Source: Reinekea sp. G2M2-21 (lineage in GTDB: Bacteria; Pseudomonadota; Gammaproteobacteria; Pseudomonadales; Natronospirillaceae). From it: 64,000 nucleotides of DNA. Shown here piece by piece: positions 25,460 to 35,081 of the stretch (the first letter of the stretch is position 1; every line of letters starts with the position of its first letter). The translations under genes and the position numbers were made by a program. A model generated the notes under the pieces. That model saw only the letters and a program-made list of their open reading frames with translations. It did no database searches and was not told the origin of the DNA. The stretch spans positions 186,001 through 250,000 of the forward strand of contig NZ_JADPQG010000001.1 in NCBI RefSeq assembly GCF_015687175.1, written 5' to 3'.

Positions 25460-27373
25460 ATGATAAGTATGAACATCGACTATGAAACTCAACAAACCTT
25501 GGAACGGGTCTGGTCCGGTTTGCGCTTCGTGAAATGGAAGAAAACGGACATTGCACGGTTTAAGCAGCGCTATGACGCCTACTTTCCACGGCTTTTCCAG
25601 CAGTTGTTGCCACTTTATGGTCATCATTACGATCTTTTTTATTACTTGACCAAATTGTGTCAGCATCTGGCGGATGCTTTTCGGCAAACAGCGGTAGAGC
25701 AAGACGCTCAAGAATTGTGGTACCGCAGTGAAAAGATGGTGGGCATGGCGCTTTATGTGGATCTGTTTGCGGATGACCTCTCCGGTTTGATGAGAAAAAT
25801 CCCCTATTTAACGTCGTTAGGTGTCAACTATCTGCATCTTATGCCGCTTTATAAAGCGCCAGCAGGCAACAGCGATGGTGGGTACGCCGTCAGTGACTAC
25901 CGGGTGGTGAACAGCAAGCTAGGTACCGTGGCCGATCTGTCTGCTTTGGCGGATGCATTGCATGAACATGGCATTAAATTGGTGCTGGATTTTGTGTTTA
26001 ATCACACCTCAGACGAACACGAGTGGGCGCAAAAAGCTCTGTCTGGTGAGCAGCGGTTTCAAGAGTTTTATTACTTCTTCGACAACGAAAATGAGGTGAA
26101 AGCGTACAACGAAACCGTGCGTGAAATTTTTCCGCAGGTTCGGCGTGGCAGCTTCACCTACCTTGAACAACAGCGGCAGTGGGTCTGGACAACCTTCAAT
26201 TCCTTTCAGTGGGACCTGAACTACAGCAACCCTGATGTGTTTGTCTCCGTCGTCGATGAAATGTTGTTTCTCGCGGGTTTAGGTTGCGACGTTTTGCGTC
26301 TGGATGCGTTAGCGTTTATCTGGAAAGAAAAGGGGACCGTTTGTGAAAACCTTCCTAAAGCGCACACCTTAATTCGGGCGTTTAACAGCTGTTTGCGTAT
26401 CGCCGCACCACAAGTGTTATTCAAGAGCGAAGCCATTGTGCATCCGGATCAGGTGTTGGAATACATCGACCGCGATGAATGCGAACTCTCTTACAATCCG
26501 CTGGCGATGGCGTTGCAATGGGAAGCATTGGCGACCCGCCACACGGCGTTGTTGACTCGTTCCCTGCAGAAGAGCTTTAACATTGCGGCGAATTGCGCCT
26601 GGGTGAATTACATTCGATGTCACGATGACATCGGTTGGACCTGGGATGATGCACTGTCGAACAGTCTGGGTATCAATGGCGGTGATCATCGGCGGTTTCT
26701 GAATCAGTTCTATACCGGGCAATTTCCAGGCAGTTTTGCCAGTGGGGTGCCGTTTCAGGAAAATCCCGTCAATGGCGATTGTCGCGTGTGCGGTACGCTC
26801 GCCAGTCTGACTGGTGTCGAACAGGCGCTGCAACAGCACAATGATCTCTATCTTGAGCATGCCTTAAGCCGGATAGCCTTGTTGAACGCCGTCAATCTCA
26901 GTCTAGGTGGCATACCTTTGCTGTATCAGGGCGATGAACAAGGTGTGTTGAACGATTTCGCGTACTTAGATGACGCAGATAAACGCGACGATGCCCGTTG
27001 GGTCAACCGAAAACACTTAACTGAAGCTGATTTCTCTGCTGTCCAACAGCCGGATACGGTCAACGGGAAAATTTTTGCGGAGTTAAAGCGGTTGATTGAA
27101 CTGCGTACCCAACACTCGGCATTTGGCTCTGCCTCGACTCACATTCTGAACGCACCGAACCCGCATGTGCTGAGTTTTGTGCGGCGTCATGACGATGGCA
27201 GCGCGCTCTGGGTCTTGGCTAACTACAGCGAACATGAGTTCACTTTATATCATCTGGGAGATGATGAATTGGCAGGCCAGCCTATGACTGATTTGATCAG
27301 TGGTGCCAATCTGCACGCTGCAGATCTGCACTTCACAGCCTATCAGGTGTACTGGCTGACAACACAGTCTTAA
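25460..27373 (+). CDS. Amylosucrase (GH13 subfamily 4)
   Basis: This 637-residue enzyme matches amylosucrase in length and motifs throughout. That family splits sucrose and transfers glucose to an alpha-1,4-glucan, releasing fructose. An all-helical N-domain (about 1-85) precedes the barrel. MVGMALYVDLFA, LHLMPLYKAPAGNSDGGYAV and WTTFNSFQWDLNYSNP are nearly as in the Neisseria polysaccharea enzyme. Catalytic residues are Asp282 (DVLRLDALAF), Glu324 (FKSEAIVHPDQ) and Asp389 (RCHDDIGW). The offset from the Neisseria numbering (286, 328, 393) is constant. Asp140 and the Arg of DDARW fit the sucrose-pocket salt bridge. The related sucrose hydrolase activity cannot be excluded. The ATG at 25469 is an alternative start. 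Confidence 0.93.
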   Translation: MISMNIDYETQQTLERVWSGLRFVKWKKTDIARFKQRYDAYFPRLFQQLLPLYGHHYDLFYYLTKLCQHLADAFRQTAVEQDAQELWYRSEKMVGMALYVDLFADDLSGLMRKIPYLTSLGVNYLHLMPLYKAPAGNSDGGYAVSDYRVVNSKLGTVADLSALADALHEHGIKLVLDFVFNHTSDEHEWAQKALSGEQRFQEFYYFFDNENEVKAYNETVREIFPQVRRGSFTYLEQQRQWVWTTFNSFQWDLNYSNPDVFVSVVDEMLFLAGLGCDVLRLDALAFIWKEKGTVCENLPKAHTLIRAFNSCLRIAAPQVLFKSEAIVHPDQVLEYIDRDECELSYNPLAMALQWEALATRHTALLTRSLQKSFNIAANCAWVNYIRCHDDIGWTWDDALSNSLGINGGDHRRFLNQFYTGQFPGSFASGVPFQENPVNGDCRVCGTLASLTGVEQALQQHNDLYLEHALSRIALLNAVNLSLGGIPLLYQGDEQGVLNDFAYLDDADKRDDARWVNRKHLTEADFSAVQQPDTVNGKIFAELKRLIELRTQHSAFGSASTHILNAPNPHVLSFVRRHDDGSALWVLANYSEHEFTLYHLGDDELAGQPMTDLISGANLHAADLHFTAYQVYWLTTQS

Positions 27374-27393
27374 CCATTTAAAGAGTGCGAGCG

Positions 27394-28698
27394 ATGAAAA
27401 CAAAAACAAAAACGACCCAATCCAAAACCAAGAACTTCATGTCTCTGTTGTGTCTGTTCGGGCTGTGCTTGTCTGCACAGGCAGTCGCCGAAACGCTGAC
27501 CATAGCCTGCGGTGCAGTTGGGCAAGAACGTCAGTATTGTATTGACAGCGTGCAACGTTGGAGTGCGCTGACCGGACACGACGTCAGTGTGATCAATACG
27601 CCGGATTCCTCCAGTGATCGCCTGGCTATGTATCAACTGCTGCTGCGCGAACGGCACGATACCGTTGATGTGTTTCAGATCGATGTGGTTTGGCCGGGCT
27701 TATTGCACAAATATCTGCTCGACCTGAGCGACTATATCCCGCTTTCCGACATCAATGCACACTTTCCGGCGTTGATTGCCAACAACAAAGTGGACGATCG
27801 ATTGGTCGCCATGCCGTGGTATGTCGATACCGGTTTACTGTATTACCGAAAGGATCTGCTGCAGCAATATGGCTTGGAGGTGCCCAAAACCTGGCCTGAG
27901 TTACGAAGTATTGCGCAGAAGATCGTTGACGCTCAACGAGTGAATAACCCTGGGATGACGGGCTACGTATTCCAGGCAGACAGTTACGAAGGCCTCACCT
28001 GTAACTTTGTCGAGTGGCTCGGCGCCGCCGGTCGCGGCACGATGATCTCCCCACAGAAAACAGTCGATTTAAATCACCCAAAATCCGCTGGGGTGCTTGA
28101 TTTTATGCGTTCGATGGTTCGCAGTCCATTGACACCAGATACCATCCTTGAGTTCCGAGAAGAGGATGCTCGAGCCGTATTTCAGGGTGGTAATGCCGTG
28201 TTTATGCGCAATTGGCCTTACGCATGGAACTTGGCTCAACAGTCCGATTCAGTGGTCGCGGGAAAAATCGGAGTTGCGCCCTTGCCTGGCATGACCGAGC
28301 AAACTGCTGGTGCCGGCACCTTGGGCGGTTGGCAGTTGGCTGTCACCAAATATACCCGTCACCCCCAGTTGGCAGCGGATTTGGTTAACTTTATGACGAG
28401 TACTGCTGAGCAGCGCACACGATTGGCGCTGGGGTATTTTCCGACGCGTAACTCACTGTATCAGCAAATTCCTTCTGCGGATATTCAACCTCTGTTTGAT
28501 GCCGTCGGAACGACATTGGAAACAGCAGTCGCCCGCCCTGCGACCCAATTAGGAAAGGACTATAAGGACGCATCAAGAGCAATCTACGTTAAGGTTCACG
28601 ATTTTCTGGCGCAGGAGGCGGGCACCGGTGCGGAGTTATTGGATGTGTTGTCGGATGAAATCGAACACGTTTCGATGGGGCGAGTTGTTCATAACTGA
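27394..28698 (+). CDS. Second sugar ABC transporter binding protein (ThuE/TreS-like)
   Basis: This 434-residue secreted protein has a basic start, MKTKTKTTQSKTK, and a hydrophobic segment FMSLLCLFGLCLSAQAVA, forming a signal peptide with cleavage near residue 33. The mature protein is a family 1 sugar-binding protein: DVFQIDVVWPGLLHKYLLDLS, AMPWYVDTGLLYYRKDLL and AVFMRNWPYAWNLAQ. It is closer to trehalose/maltose-binding proteins (ThuE, LpqY type) than to the AglE-type protein at 14130. It lies 20 bp after the amylosucrase gene and likely shares its transcript. No permease or ATPase genes accompany it. The next gene encodes a chemoreceptor, so it may serve in sugar sensing as well as uptake. 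Confidence 0.88.
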   Translation: MKTKTKTTQSKTKNFMSLLCLFGLCLSAQAVAETLTIACGAVGQERQYCIDSVQRWSALTGHDVSVINTPDSSSDRLAMYQLLLRERHDTVDVFQIDVVWPGLLHKYLLDLSDYIPLSDINAHFPALIANNKVDDRLVAMPWYVDTGLLYYRKDLLQQYGLEVPKTWPELRSIAQKIVDAQRVNNPGMTGYVFQADSYEGLTCNFVEWLGAAGRGTMISPQKTVDLNHPKSAGVLDFMRSMVRSPLTPDTILEFREEDARAVFQGGNAVFMRNWPYAWNLAQQSDSVVAGKIGVAPLPGMTEQTAGAGTLGGWQLAVTKYTRHPQLAADLVNFMTSTAEQRTRLALGYFPTRNSLYQQIPSADIQPLFDAVGTTLETAVARPATQLGKDYKDASRAIYVKVHDFLAQEAGTGAELLDVLSDEIEHVSMGRVVHN

Positions 28699-28829
28699 TT
28701 GAATAGGAGGTTCAGTTTCGCGCGAAGCAGCCGATGATAAAACAATAAAACCAAACGCAGTGAGCAGCGGATTTTGGGTCTACACTCAACAGATCCTTGT
28801 TGTACTGCAAAAAAATCAGGTGGGTCTTT

Positions 28830-30857
28830 ATGCAAATCACGGTGGTATTAAGAATTATTATTGGCCTGGCGATATCTGCCTTTTTGATTGTTTTCTTGGC
28901 GGTAGCGGCCATGGTGAATCAGGGCCGTGTTAAGGCAGAGCTGTCCGCCTTGACGGACAGGGCTTTACCGGCGGTCAATCAGGCTTATGAACTAGCGTTG
29001 GCCTTGCAGACAGCAAATCGAGCCGTCACGCAGCATGCCAGTATTGTAGATGATGCTCAATTACAGTTGCGGGAACAGCAATTTCAGCAGGCTATGGCGC
29101 TGACCCAGGTAAACATAAACGCACTGGACCGAGCGTTGAGTTTCAGCCCAAAGCATCGCCAGTCACTACAAAACCTCGCCATCGATATCAACGCAGCACT
29201 GGATGTCGGTGCACAACATATTGTCACCAAAAACAGTCTACTTTCCGCTCAATTTCGGTTTTCGACAAATTACGCCAATGTCTTGGCTCAATGGAACAAC
29301 TACGAAGCTGATTCCAAAGTAATCGACCGGATTTTGGTGAATCTGAATAATCCTGCTAATGGTGAAGTTGGCAGTCCACGTACCGCAGGAGACGGTAAAT
29401 ATGTGCAGGACCGGATTCCGTTAGCGCGAGCCGTGTTCAATGCTTTACCGACGTTATCAACCCTGGAGGACGTAGATTCTGCACTGGAAGACATGGCCAA
29501 AAATGCCAGTCGAGTTAACACACGAATGCAGCGCATCAGTGAAGACAATGCACTGCTGCATGAGAAGTTTCTACCGTATGTAACCTTGATTAATGACGCC
29601 TCCGTTGCGGAGACCAGTGTTATTCATGACTATCGGCAGCGGTTGGAATGGCAGTTTTTGTCTGCACAGCAATTGAGTACCTTGGCGACTCAAGTAAACG
29701 ATGTGCTTGCCGAGCTGACAGTGATGATTGAACAACTGAATGCGGTCGCTGATGACAGTGTGGTTAATATCGATAACACCAACCAAAGCGCCCGCACAAC
29801 GTTGGTCATTGTTTCGGTATTGGCGCTGGTCATTGCCAGTATTGTCGGTATGACGACGGTGTTGGCCATCAAGAAACCTTTAACGCAAATCATGGTGGCC
29901 CTGGAGCAAATTGCCAGTGGCGATTTAACGGCCCGTTTAAATGTCACGCGACGCGACGAGTTCGGTCGCATTGCCTTGGGTATCCGTTCGCTAGTGGACA
30001 GTGTGAAAACCATTGTGTCGGAGTTAAAAGAAAATGCTGCATCGGTGCAAAGAAATACCCAGGAAGTGACTAACGTCACACAGGAAAACAGCCGCTTGTT
30101 AGACGATCAGCGAACTCAGTCTGCCAATGTGTCAGTTGCCGCAGAGGAGTTACACCAGTCCGCCATTCAGATATCCGACAGCGCGAAAGACAGTTCGCAT
30201 CGCGTTGATGAAGTCAGCCGTTTGTTGTCTCAGGGGAATCAGAAACTGGATGCGAGTGTAGCCGCCATAAATGCATTGGTACAGGATCTGACAGACGCTT
30301 CCGGTGTGGTTAAAACTGTCGAGGTGGAGAGCGATAACATCAGCAAAATCCTGGAAGTGATTCAGGGAATCGCTGAGCAAACCAATTTGTTGGCGTTGAA
30401 TGCCGCGATTGAAGCTGCTCGTGCCGGTGAGCAGGGTCGTGGGTTTGCGGTGGTTGCCGATGAAGTGCGGAACCTGGCCAGCCGGACTGCGCAATCGACC
30501 GAAGAAATCAACGCGATGATTTCATCGTTGCAGGCCAGCGCCGCCAAAGCGGCTACCATCATGGCAAGTAACCTGACCCGGTCGGATGATGTGGTAACCA
30601 ACACAACAGAAACCCGTGAAGCGATCAGTCAGGTGTCCGTCGAAATTCATCAGATTGCCGATATCAGTGCGCAAATTGCCGCTGGTACTTCAGAGCAGCA
30701 AGAAAATGTCACACATGTATCGCACTCGATTGGACTGATTGCTGATTTATCCGAGCAAGTTTCGTCACGGGCCCATCAAAACCTGACCTCCTTTGAGCAG
30801 TTAATGGCATTAACCAATAAGCAAACGCGCTTGGCTGAAAAATTCAAAACGGACTAA
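28830..30857 (+). CDS. Methyl-accepting chemotaxis protein
   Basis: This 675-residue transmembrane chemoreceptor starts with a membrane helix (about 7-28), then a long helical periplasmic sensor domain of about 290 residues, a second membrane helix ([20 protein letters not shown]), a HAMP domain ([24 protein letters not shown]) and a cytoplasmic signalling hairpin. The hairpin tip is intact, [20 protein letters not shown], which contacts CheA and CheW. No C-terminal methylase-tethering pentapeptide is seen. The ATG at 28830 follows AGGTGG. Placed 131 bp after a sugar-binding protein gene, it may sense that protein in its sugar-bound form, but this is inference. Confidence 0.92.
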   Translation: MQITVVLRIIIGLAISAFLIVFLAVAAMVNQGRVKAELSALTDRALPAVNQAYELALALQTANRAVTQHASIVDDAQLQLREQQFQQAMALTQVNINALDRALSFSPKHRQSLQNLAIDINAALDVGAQHIVTKNSLLSAQFRFSTNYANVLAQWNNYEADSKVIDRILVNLNNPANGEVGSPRTAGDGKYVQDRIPLARAVFNALPTLSTLEDVDSALEDMAKNASRVNTRMQRISEDNALLHEKFLPYVTLINDASVAETSVIHDYRQRLEWQFLSAQQLSTLATQVNDVLAELTVMIEQLNAVADDSVVNIDNTNQSARTTLVIVSVLALVIASIVGMTTVLAIKKPLTQIMVALEQIASGDLTARLNVTRRDEFGRIALGIRSLVDSVKTIVSELKENAASVQRNTQEVTNVTQENSRLLDDQRTQSANVSVAAEELHQSAIQISDSAKDSSHRVDEVSRLLSQGNQKLDASVAAINALVQDLTDASGVVKTVEVESDNISKILEVIQGIAEQTNLLALNAAIEAARAGEQGRGFAVVADEVRNLASRTAQSTEEINAMISSLQASAAKAATIMASNLTRSDDVVTNTTETREAISQVSVEIHQIADISAQIAAGTSEQQENVTHVSHSIGLIADLSEQVSSRAHQNLTSFEQLMALTNKQTRLAEKFKTD

Positions 30858-30878
30858 TGCTCTGCTATCAGTCCGTTT
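30847..30878 (+). terminator. Stem-loop at the end of the chemoreceptor gene
   Basis: AAACGGACT pairs perfectly with AGTCCGTTT, followed by GTTAAT. The left arm overlaps the last codons and the stop codon lies at the loop. The T tract is short, so termination may be partial. Confidence 0.55.
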
Positions 30879-30950
30879 GTTAATCATGCCGGCAGTCGAT
30901 ATACGTCTACCATTCATGGTAAGTCCTCGAGCTTTATTTGGCGATTAAAG

Positions 30951-31220
30951 TTAAGACAACTCTGATTAATTCAAATCACCTCAGACCTATCAGATCGAAG
31001 TATGAGCGAGGCGTGTGTTGCAGGGAATGGCGAGTCCTTTTCAAAACACATAACAAAGCTCAGTCATCAATCTGAAGGTCCCGGAGGGCGAGGCTGAAAT
31101 GGCAAATTTCTTTGTTAAGTTCTTTGCCAAGAAAATGAATATTGCCTGCAGAACTTGCCTCGAACTTTACGCATTTCTTCACCCGCTGAGGTAGATAGCA
31201 ATTATTCAGAGTTGCCTTAA
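30951..31220. mobile_element. MITE-like inverted-repeat element, copy 2
   Basis: This 270-bp element is nearly identical by eye to the one at 1489. Its ends form inverted repeats: left TTAAGACAACTCTGATTAATT, and right, reverse complemented, TTAAGGCAACTCTGAATAATT. A TA flanks both sides of the core, consistent with TA target duplication. It carries no transposase. It sits just before the hairpin array at 31339-31744. Confidence 0.75.
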
Positions 31221-31338
31221 TATTCGAAAACCTGGCGACATGGTTCAATTGCGCGTTTATTGTGATTAAGGACTGATCTGGGCAGACGATTTAATTTTGT
31301 TTCGTGCAGAATAAGTCTATCTGAGGATCTTTCTTTCC

Positions 31339-31744
31339 AAGGGGAGATCCCCTTGATCCGGCCTTCACCAGAGGTGAAGTCGTTAAAATCGAATCGAAGC
31401 CCATTAGGGCTTCGCTTTTAATCGATTTTAACCCCCCCTATGTCGCCCGCTTTGGTGTTCTGCCATACCAGACACTTTCTTCGAACGGTCGCTTGAGCGT
31501 GCATCCCTGCACGCGCGGCGCTTCCAAGGGCATCCATGCCCTTGAATCCGTTGCGATGTGTCTGTCATGTCAGCTAAAGCAGATGCGACGAAACAGTTAT
31601 TTACGCCGGTCCTTGGTACATAAGGTTTAGATGTTGGTTTTATCAATCAAGAAAGTGACTCTTACTGCGGTTTTCCCTCCTTTCAAACGACCACGCGAAG
31701 CAATTTACACCTCACGGGTTGTTCGAGCAGGGATGCTTGAACAA
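31339..31744. repeat. Array of short perfect hairpins in non-coding DNA
   Basis: At least six stems occur in about 400 bp. They are AAGGGG/CCCCTT (31339-31354); CTTCACC/GGTGAAG (31363-31379); CGAAGCCC/GGGCTTCG (31395-31414) nested inside TAAAATCGA/TCGATTTTA (31384-31430); GCGTGCA/TGCACGC (31497-31514); AAGGGCAT/ATGCCCTT (31526-31543); and TTGTTCGAGCA/TGCTTGAACAA with one G-U pair (31719-31744). Three of them share a CATCC-type loop, the last in inverted orientation. The pattern resembles REP/BIME-like clusters or a structured RNA. No real gene is visible; the open frames here have no family resemblance that I recognise. Confidence 0.65.
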
Positions 31745-32069
31745 GTGAGCCGGAAATGGCGATCTTTGACGACGACTATCTCCCAGTTAAACCAAGTCAT
31801 GGATTGTTGAACATGCAGCAGATCTATACCAAATGCTCTAAAGCAAGCGCCATTCTCTGCTGTCCTTTAGCATCTAACAACTTACTGCTGGTCTTAACGC
31901 ACGCGCCTCGTCCGTGCAATACGTCAAATGACGTATGCCACTGCGTCATCCTGCGTATACCCGTCTTCCTCAGAATCTTTAGTATCGGTTGCGATTGAGC
32001 TGTCACCAAACTGCTCTTGGAACAACGCGAGCCTTCACTCGCAATTTCGCTACCGAACGGAGAATTACC
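31745..32069. other. Upstream region of the urea transport operon
   Basis: These 325 bp lead into urtA and should contain its promoter. Nitrogen-regulated sigma-54 promoters are common for urt operons, but I find no clear TGGCAC-N5-TTGC match. Only loose GG-N10-GC spacings occur, for example around 32020. Nothing else is recognisable. Confidence 0.35.
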
Positions 32070-33350
32070 ATGAAAATCACCACTTTGATGAAAGGGGCAG
32101 CGTTGGCCGTATCCGCCAGTATCGCTGTGACGACCTGGGCTGCAGACACGATTAAGGTCGGTGTACTGCATTCGTTGTCGGGCACTATGGCCATTTCAGA
32201 AACCACGTTGAAAGACACCGTGCTGATGATGGTTGAAGAGCAGAACAAAAAGGGCGGCTTGCTGGGTAAGCAGCTTGAAGCGGTAGTGGTCGACCCTGCT
32301 TCCAACTGGCCACTGTTTGCCGAAAAAGGACGGGAATTACTGACGCAGGAAAACGTCGACGTTATTTTCGGTAGCTGGACATCGGTATCGCGTAAGTCGG
32401 TATTGCCTGTGTTGGAAGAACTGAACGGTTTGATGTTTTACCCGGTTCAGTATGAAGGCGAAGAAAGCTCGAAAAACATTTTTTACACCGGTGCTGCGCC
32501 GAACCAACAGGCCATTCCAGCGGTGGATTACCTGATGAACGACATTGAAGTCGAGCGTTGGGTGTTGGCCGGAACCGACTACGTATATCCGCGTACCACC
32601 AACAAAATTCTCGAAGCTTACCTGAAAAGCAAAGGGGTGGCTGAAGAAGATATCATGATCAACTACACACCATTCGGTCATTCCGATTGGCAGTCAATCA
32701 TCGCCGATATCAAAAAGTTTGGCAGTGAAGGCAAGAAGACGGCCGTTGTTTCTACCATCAATGGTGATGCCAACGTACCGTTCTACAAAGAGTTAGGTAA
32801 CCAGGGTATTTCTGCAGAAGACATTCCGGTTGTCGCGTTTTCAGTCGGTGAAGAGGAGCTGTCTGGCTTTGATACCACGCCGCTAGTGGGGCACTTGGCT
32901 GCCTGGAACTATTTCCAATCGGTTGAAAGCAGCGCTAACGCCGAGTTCATCGCTAAGTGGAAAGCCTTCGCCGGAGAAGAGCGTGTGACCAATGACCCAA
33001 TGGAAGCCACGTATATTGGTTTCGAATTGTGGGTTGATGCCGTTGAAAAAGCCGGTACGACTGACGTAGACGCAGTCAGTGATGCCATCATTGGTTTGTC
33101 GGTTCCTAACCTGACGGGCGGAACAGCCACCATGGGTAAAAACCATCACCTGACTAAGCCAGTATTGATTGGCGAAATTCAGGATGACGGCCAGTTCGAA
33201 GTGGTCTGGGAAACCGAGGGCGAAGTGGCCGGTGATGCTTGGTCTGACTTCTTGCCAGATTCTGCACCGCTGATTGCCGATTGGACAGCCCCGATTAAGT
33301 GCGGAAACTACAACACCATCACCAAAACTTGTTCAGGCCAGAATTACTAA
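32070..33350 (+). CDS. urtA: Urea ABC transporter, periplasmic urea-binding protein
   Basis: This 426-residue secreted protein binds urea in the periplasm for the UrtBCDE importer. A signal peptide, MKITTLMKGAALAVSASIAVTTWA, is followed by the branched-chain amino-acid type binding fold. UrtA-typical stretches are KVGVLHSLSGTMAISE, VIFGSWTSVSRKSVLPV, LNGLMFYPVQYEGEE and NYTPFGHSDWQSI. The tail KCGNYNTITKTCSGQNY has the usual two cysteines. ATG 32070 is preceded by CGGAGAA; an upstream in-frame start at 31989 would add a non-signal leader and is rejected. A 9-bp hairpin follows the gene and may favour higher UrtA levels than the other subunits. Confidence 0.95.
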   Translation: MKITTLMKGAALAVSASIAVTTWAADTIKVGVLHSLSGTMAISETTLKDTVLMMVEEQNKKGGLLGKQLEAVVVDPASNWPLFAEKGRELLTQENVDVIFGSWTSVSRKSVLPVLEELNGLMFYPVQYEGEESSKNIFYTGAAPNQQAIPAVDYLMNDIEVERWVLAGTDYVYPRTTNKILEAYLKSKGVAEEDIMINYTPFGHSDWQSIIADIKKFGSEGKKTAVVSTINGDANVPFYKELGNQGISAEDIPVVAFSVGEEELSGFDTTPLVGHLAAWNYFQSVESSANAEFIAKWKAFAGEERVTNDPMEATYIGFELWVDAVEKAGTTDVDAVSDAIIGLSVPNLTGGTATMGKNHHLTKPVLIGEIQDDGQFEVVWETEGEVAGDAWSDFLPDSAPLIADWTAPIKCGNYNTITKTCSGQNY

Positions 33351-33406
33351 GCCTGTTGGGCAAGGATGAATGACAGTGACGTAAACGGACTTGCGTCAAC
33401 TCTGGA

Positions 33407-33428
33407 AGATCCCACTGAGGTGGGATCT
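33407..33428 (+). terminator. Stem-loop between urtA and urtB
   Basis: AGATCCCAC pairs perfectly with GTGGGATCT over the loop TGAG. No T tract follows, so it is more likely an mRNA-stabilising or partial attenuation element behind urtA than a full terminator. Confidence 0.6.
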
Positions 33429-33470
33429 CTCCCCGTAAGACCTATTAATTTATCGAACCGGAAGACCTCC

Positions 33471-35081
33471 ATGTTTCGACACGCATTGACACACAAAATT
33501 TTCAAAACGCTGATGACCCTATCACTGGTCTTCAGCGTTTCTCTAGTTCAGGCAACGTCCTTTGAAGAGCTGAGTCAAGAACTGACCATCGTAAAATTAA
33601 GCAAAGCCAAAGCGGTGGTCGAACAACTGGAACAGACTGGCCACCCATTGTTACTGCCACTGTTTGAGCACATGTTGGCCGGTGATCTTTACTACCGGGT
33701 GAGCGACGGCCTGCTGGTCAGTCATTCCACGGTAAAAGGTAAATTACAGATTCGTGCACTGTCGACGGGTGAACTGCTCGATGTAACGGAAGCTGATTTG
33801 GAAAAGATTAAAGTCAACAACAGCTTGCGGATTTTTCTTCGTAGCGCCATTGCGCGCATTCAGTTAACCTCGGAAGACGCCACTGAACGCAAAGCTGCCG
33901 TGGAAGCGCTCTATAAAAAAATGGACAGCGATACGGTTGCGACCATCGCCAGCCTGCGCGAAACCGAAACCAATGCCAGTGTGCGCGGTGCGATGGATAT
34001 TGTACTCGCGATGGACAACGCCAAAAACGGTAGTGATGTCGATGCGCGGATCGCATCCGTAACGTTCCTGGCCGACAGTCTGGAACCGGCTATTCGCAAC
34101 CTGATGATTGAACTTGCCGATCAGGTAGAAGAGCCGCGTTTGGCGATTGAAGCGCGGGTCGCCTTAAACGGTATTGAAGGTAAAATCCGTTTCTTTAACA
34201 AAGTCGATACAATCTTTTTTGGTCTGAGTCTGGGTTCAGTTTTGTTGCTGGCGTCGATAGGCTTAGCCATTACGTTTGGCGTGATGGGCGTGATTAACAT
34301 GGCCCATGGTGAAATGATCATGTTGGGTGCATACACAACTTACGTCGTGCAGTTATTGATGCCGAATTACATTGATGCGTCGATCTGGGTCGCCATTCCG
34401 GCGGCGTTTCTGGTGTCAGGACTCATGGGGGTCATCATAGAACGTGGCGTTATTCAATTCCTGCACGGCCGACCACTGGAAACTTTGCTGGCGACATTTG
34501 GTATCAGCCTTATTTTGCAGCAGTTGGTGCGCAGCGTTTTCTCGCCGCTGAATCGTCAGGTGGATACGCCCAGTTGGATGAGCGGTTCCATTGAGTTGAA
34601 TCCGGTGCTGTTTGTTACATTGAACCGGTTTTACATTTTTATTTTTGCGCTGGTGGTGTTTGCGCTATTGGTGCTCATTCTGAACAAAACGTCATTGGGA
34701 CTGCATGTTCGCGCGGTATCACAGAACCGGAATATGGCGAAAGCCATGGGTATAAAAACGGCTCGCGTTGACGCGATGACCTTTGGTCTGGGGTCGGGCA
34801 TAGCCGGCATTGCGGGCGTTGCCTTGAGTCAGTTGACCAATGTCGGCCCTAACCTGGGACAGGGTTACATCATTGATTCGTTCATGGTGGTCGTCTTCGG
34901 CGGCGTGGGTAATCTGTTCGGAACCTTGGTCGCGGCCTTCACCTTGGGCATCGCCAACAAAGTGTTGGAACCCATCACTGGTGCCGTGTTGGCCAGTATT
35001 CTGGTGTTGATCTTTATCATTCTGTTTATTCAAAAACGTCCTAAAGGGTTGTTCCCACAAAAAGGGAGGGCTGCTGAATGA
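33471..35081 (+). CDS. urtB: Urea ABC transporter permease UrtB
   Basis: This 536-residue inner-membrane permease has the long UrtB-specific N-terminal part. A signal-like segment (about 8-28) is followed by roughly 200 residues of helical outer domain, then the LivH-like membrane core starting at IFFGLSLGSVLLLASIGLAITFGVMGVINMAHGE. The motif RPLETLLATFGISLILQQLVR and the loop VRAVSQNRNMAKAMGI are those of the family. ATG 33471 is used; an upstream in-frame ATG at 33366 would read across the urtA-urtB hairpin. The end overlaps urtC by 4 bp. Confidence 0.93.
   Translation: MFRHALTHKIFKTLMTLSLVFSVSLVQATSFEELSQELTIVKLSKAKAVVEQLEQTGHPLLLPLFEHMLAGDLYYRVSDGLLVSHSTVKGKLQIRALSTGELLDVTEADLEKIKVNNSLRIFLRSAIARIQLTSEDATERKAAVEALYKKMDSDTVATIASLRETETNASVRGAMDIVLAMDNAKNGSDVDARIASVTFLADSLEPAIRNLMIELADQVEEPRLAIEARVALNGIEGKIRFFNKVDTIFFGLSLGSVLLLASIGLAITFGVMGVINMAHGEMIMLGAYTTYVVQLLMPNYIDASIWVAIPAAFLVSGLMGVIIERGVIQFLHGRPLETLLATFGISLILQQLVRSVFSPLNRQVDTPSWMSGSIELNPVLFVTLNRFYIFIFALVVFALLVLILNKTSLGLHVRAVSQNRNMAKAMGIKTARVDAMTFGLGSGIAGIAGVALSQLTNVGPNLGQGYIIDSFMVVVFGGVGNLFGTLVAAFTLGIANKVLEPITGAVLASILVLIFIILFIQKRPKGLFPQKGRAAE

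Noticed and set aside
31428-31646. 72-codon minus-strand frame over the hairpin array
   Set aside because: It runs through several perfect hairpins and is very Arg/Ser-rich, as expected from chance translation of palindromic DNA. No ribosome site was seen.
31756-31998. 80-codon plus-strand frame before urtA
   Set aside because: It overlaps the urt promoter region, has no good ribosome site, no conserved motif and an unlikely composition.
31745-32069. Sigma-54 promoter for urtA
   Set aside because: Only loose GG-N10-GC spacings were found and none matched the TGGCAC...TTGC consensus well enough to report.
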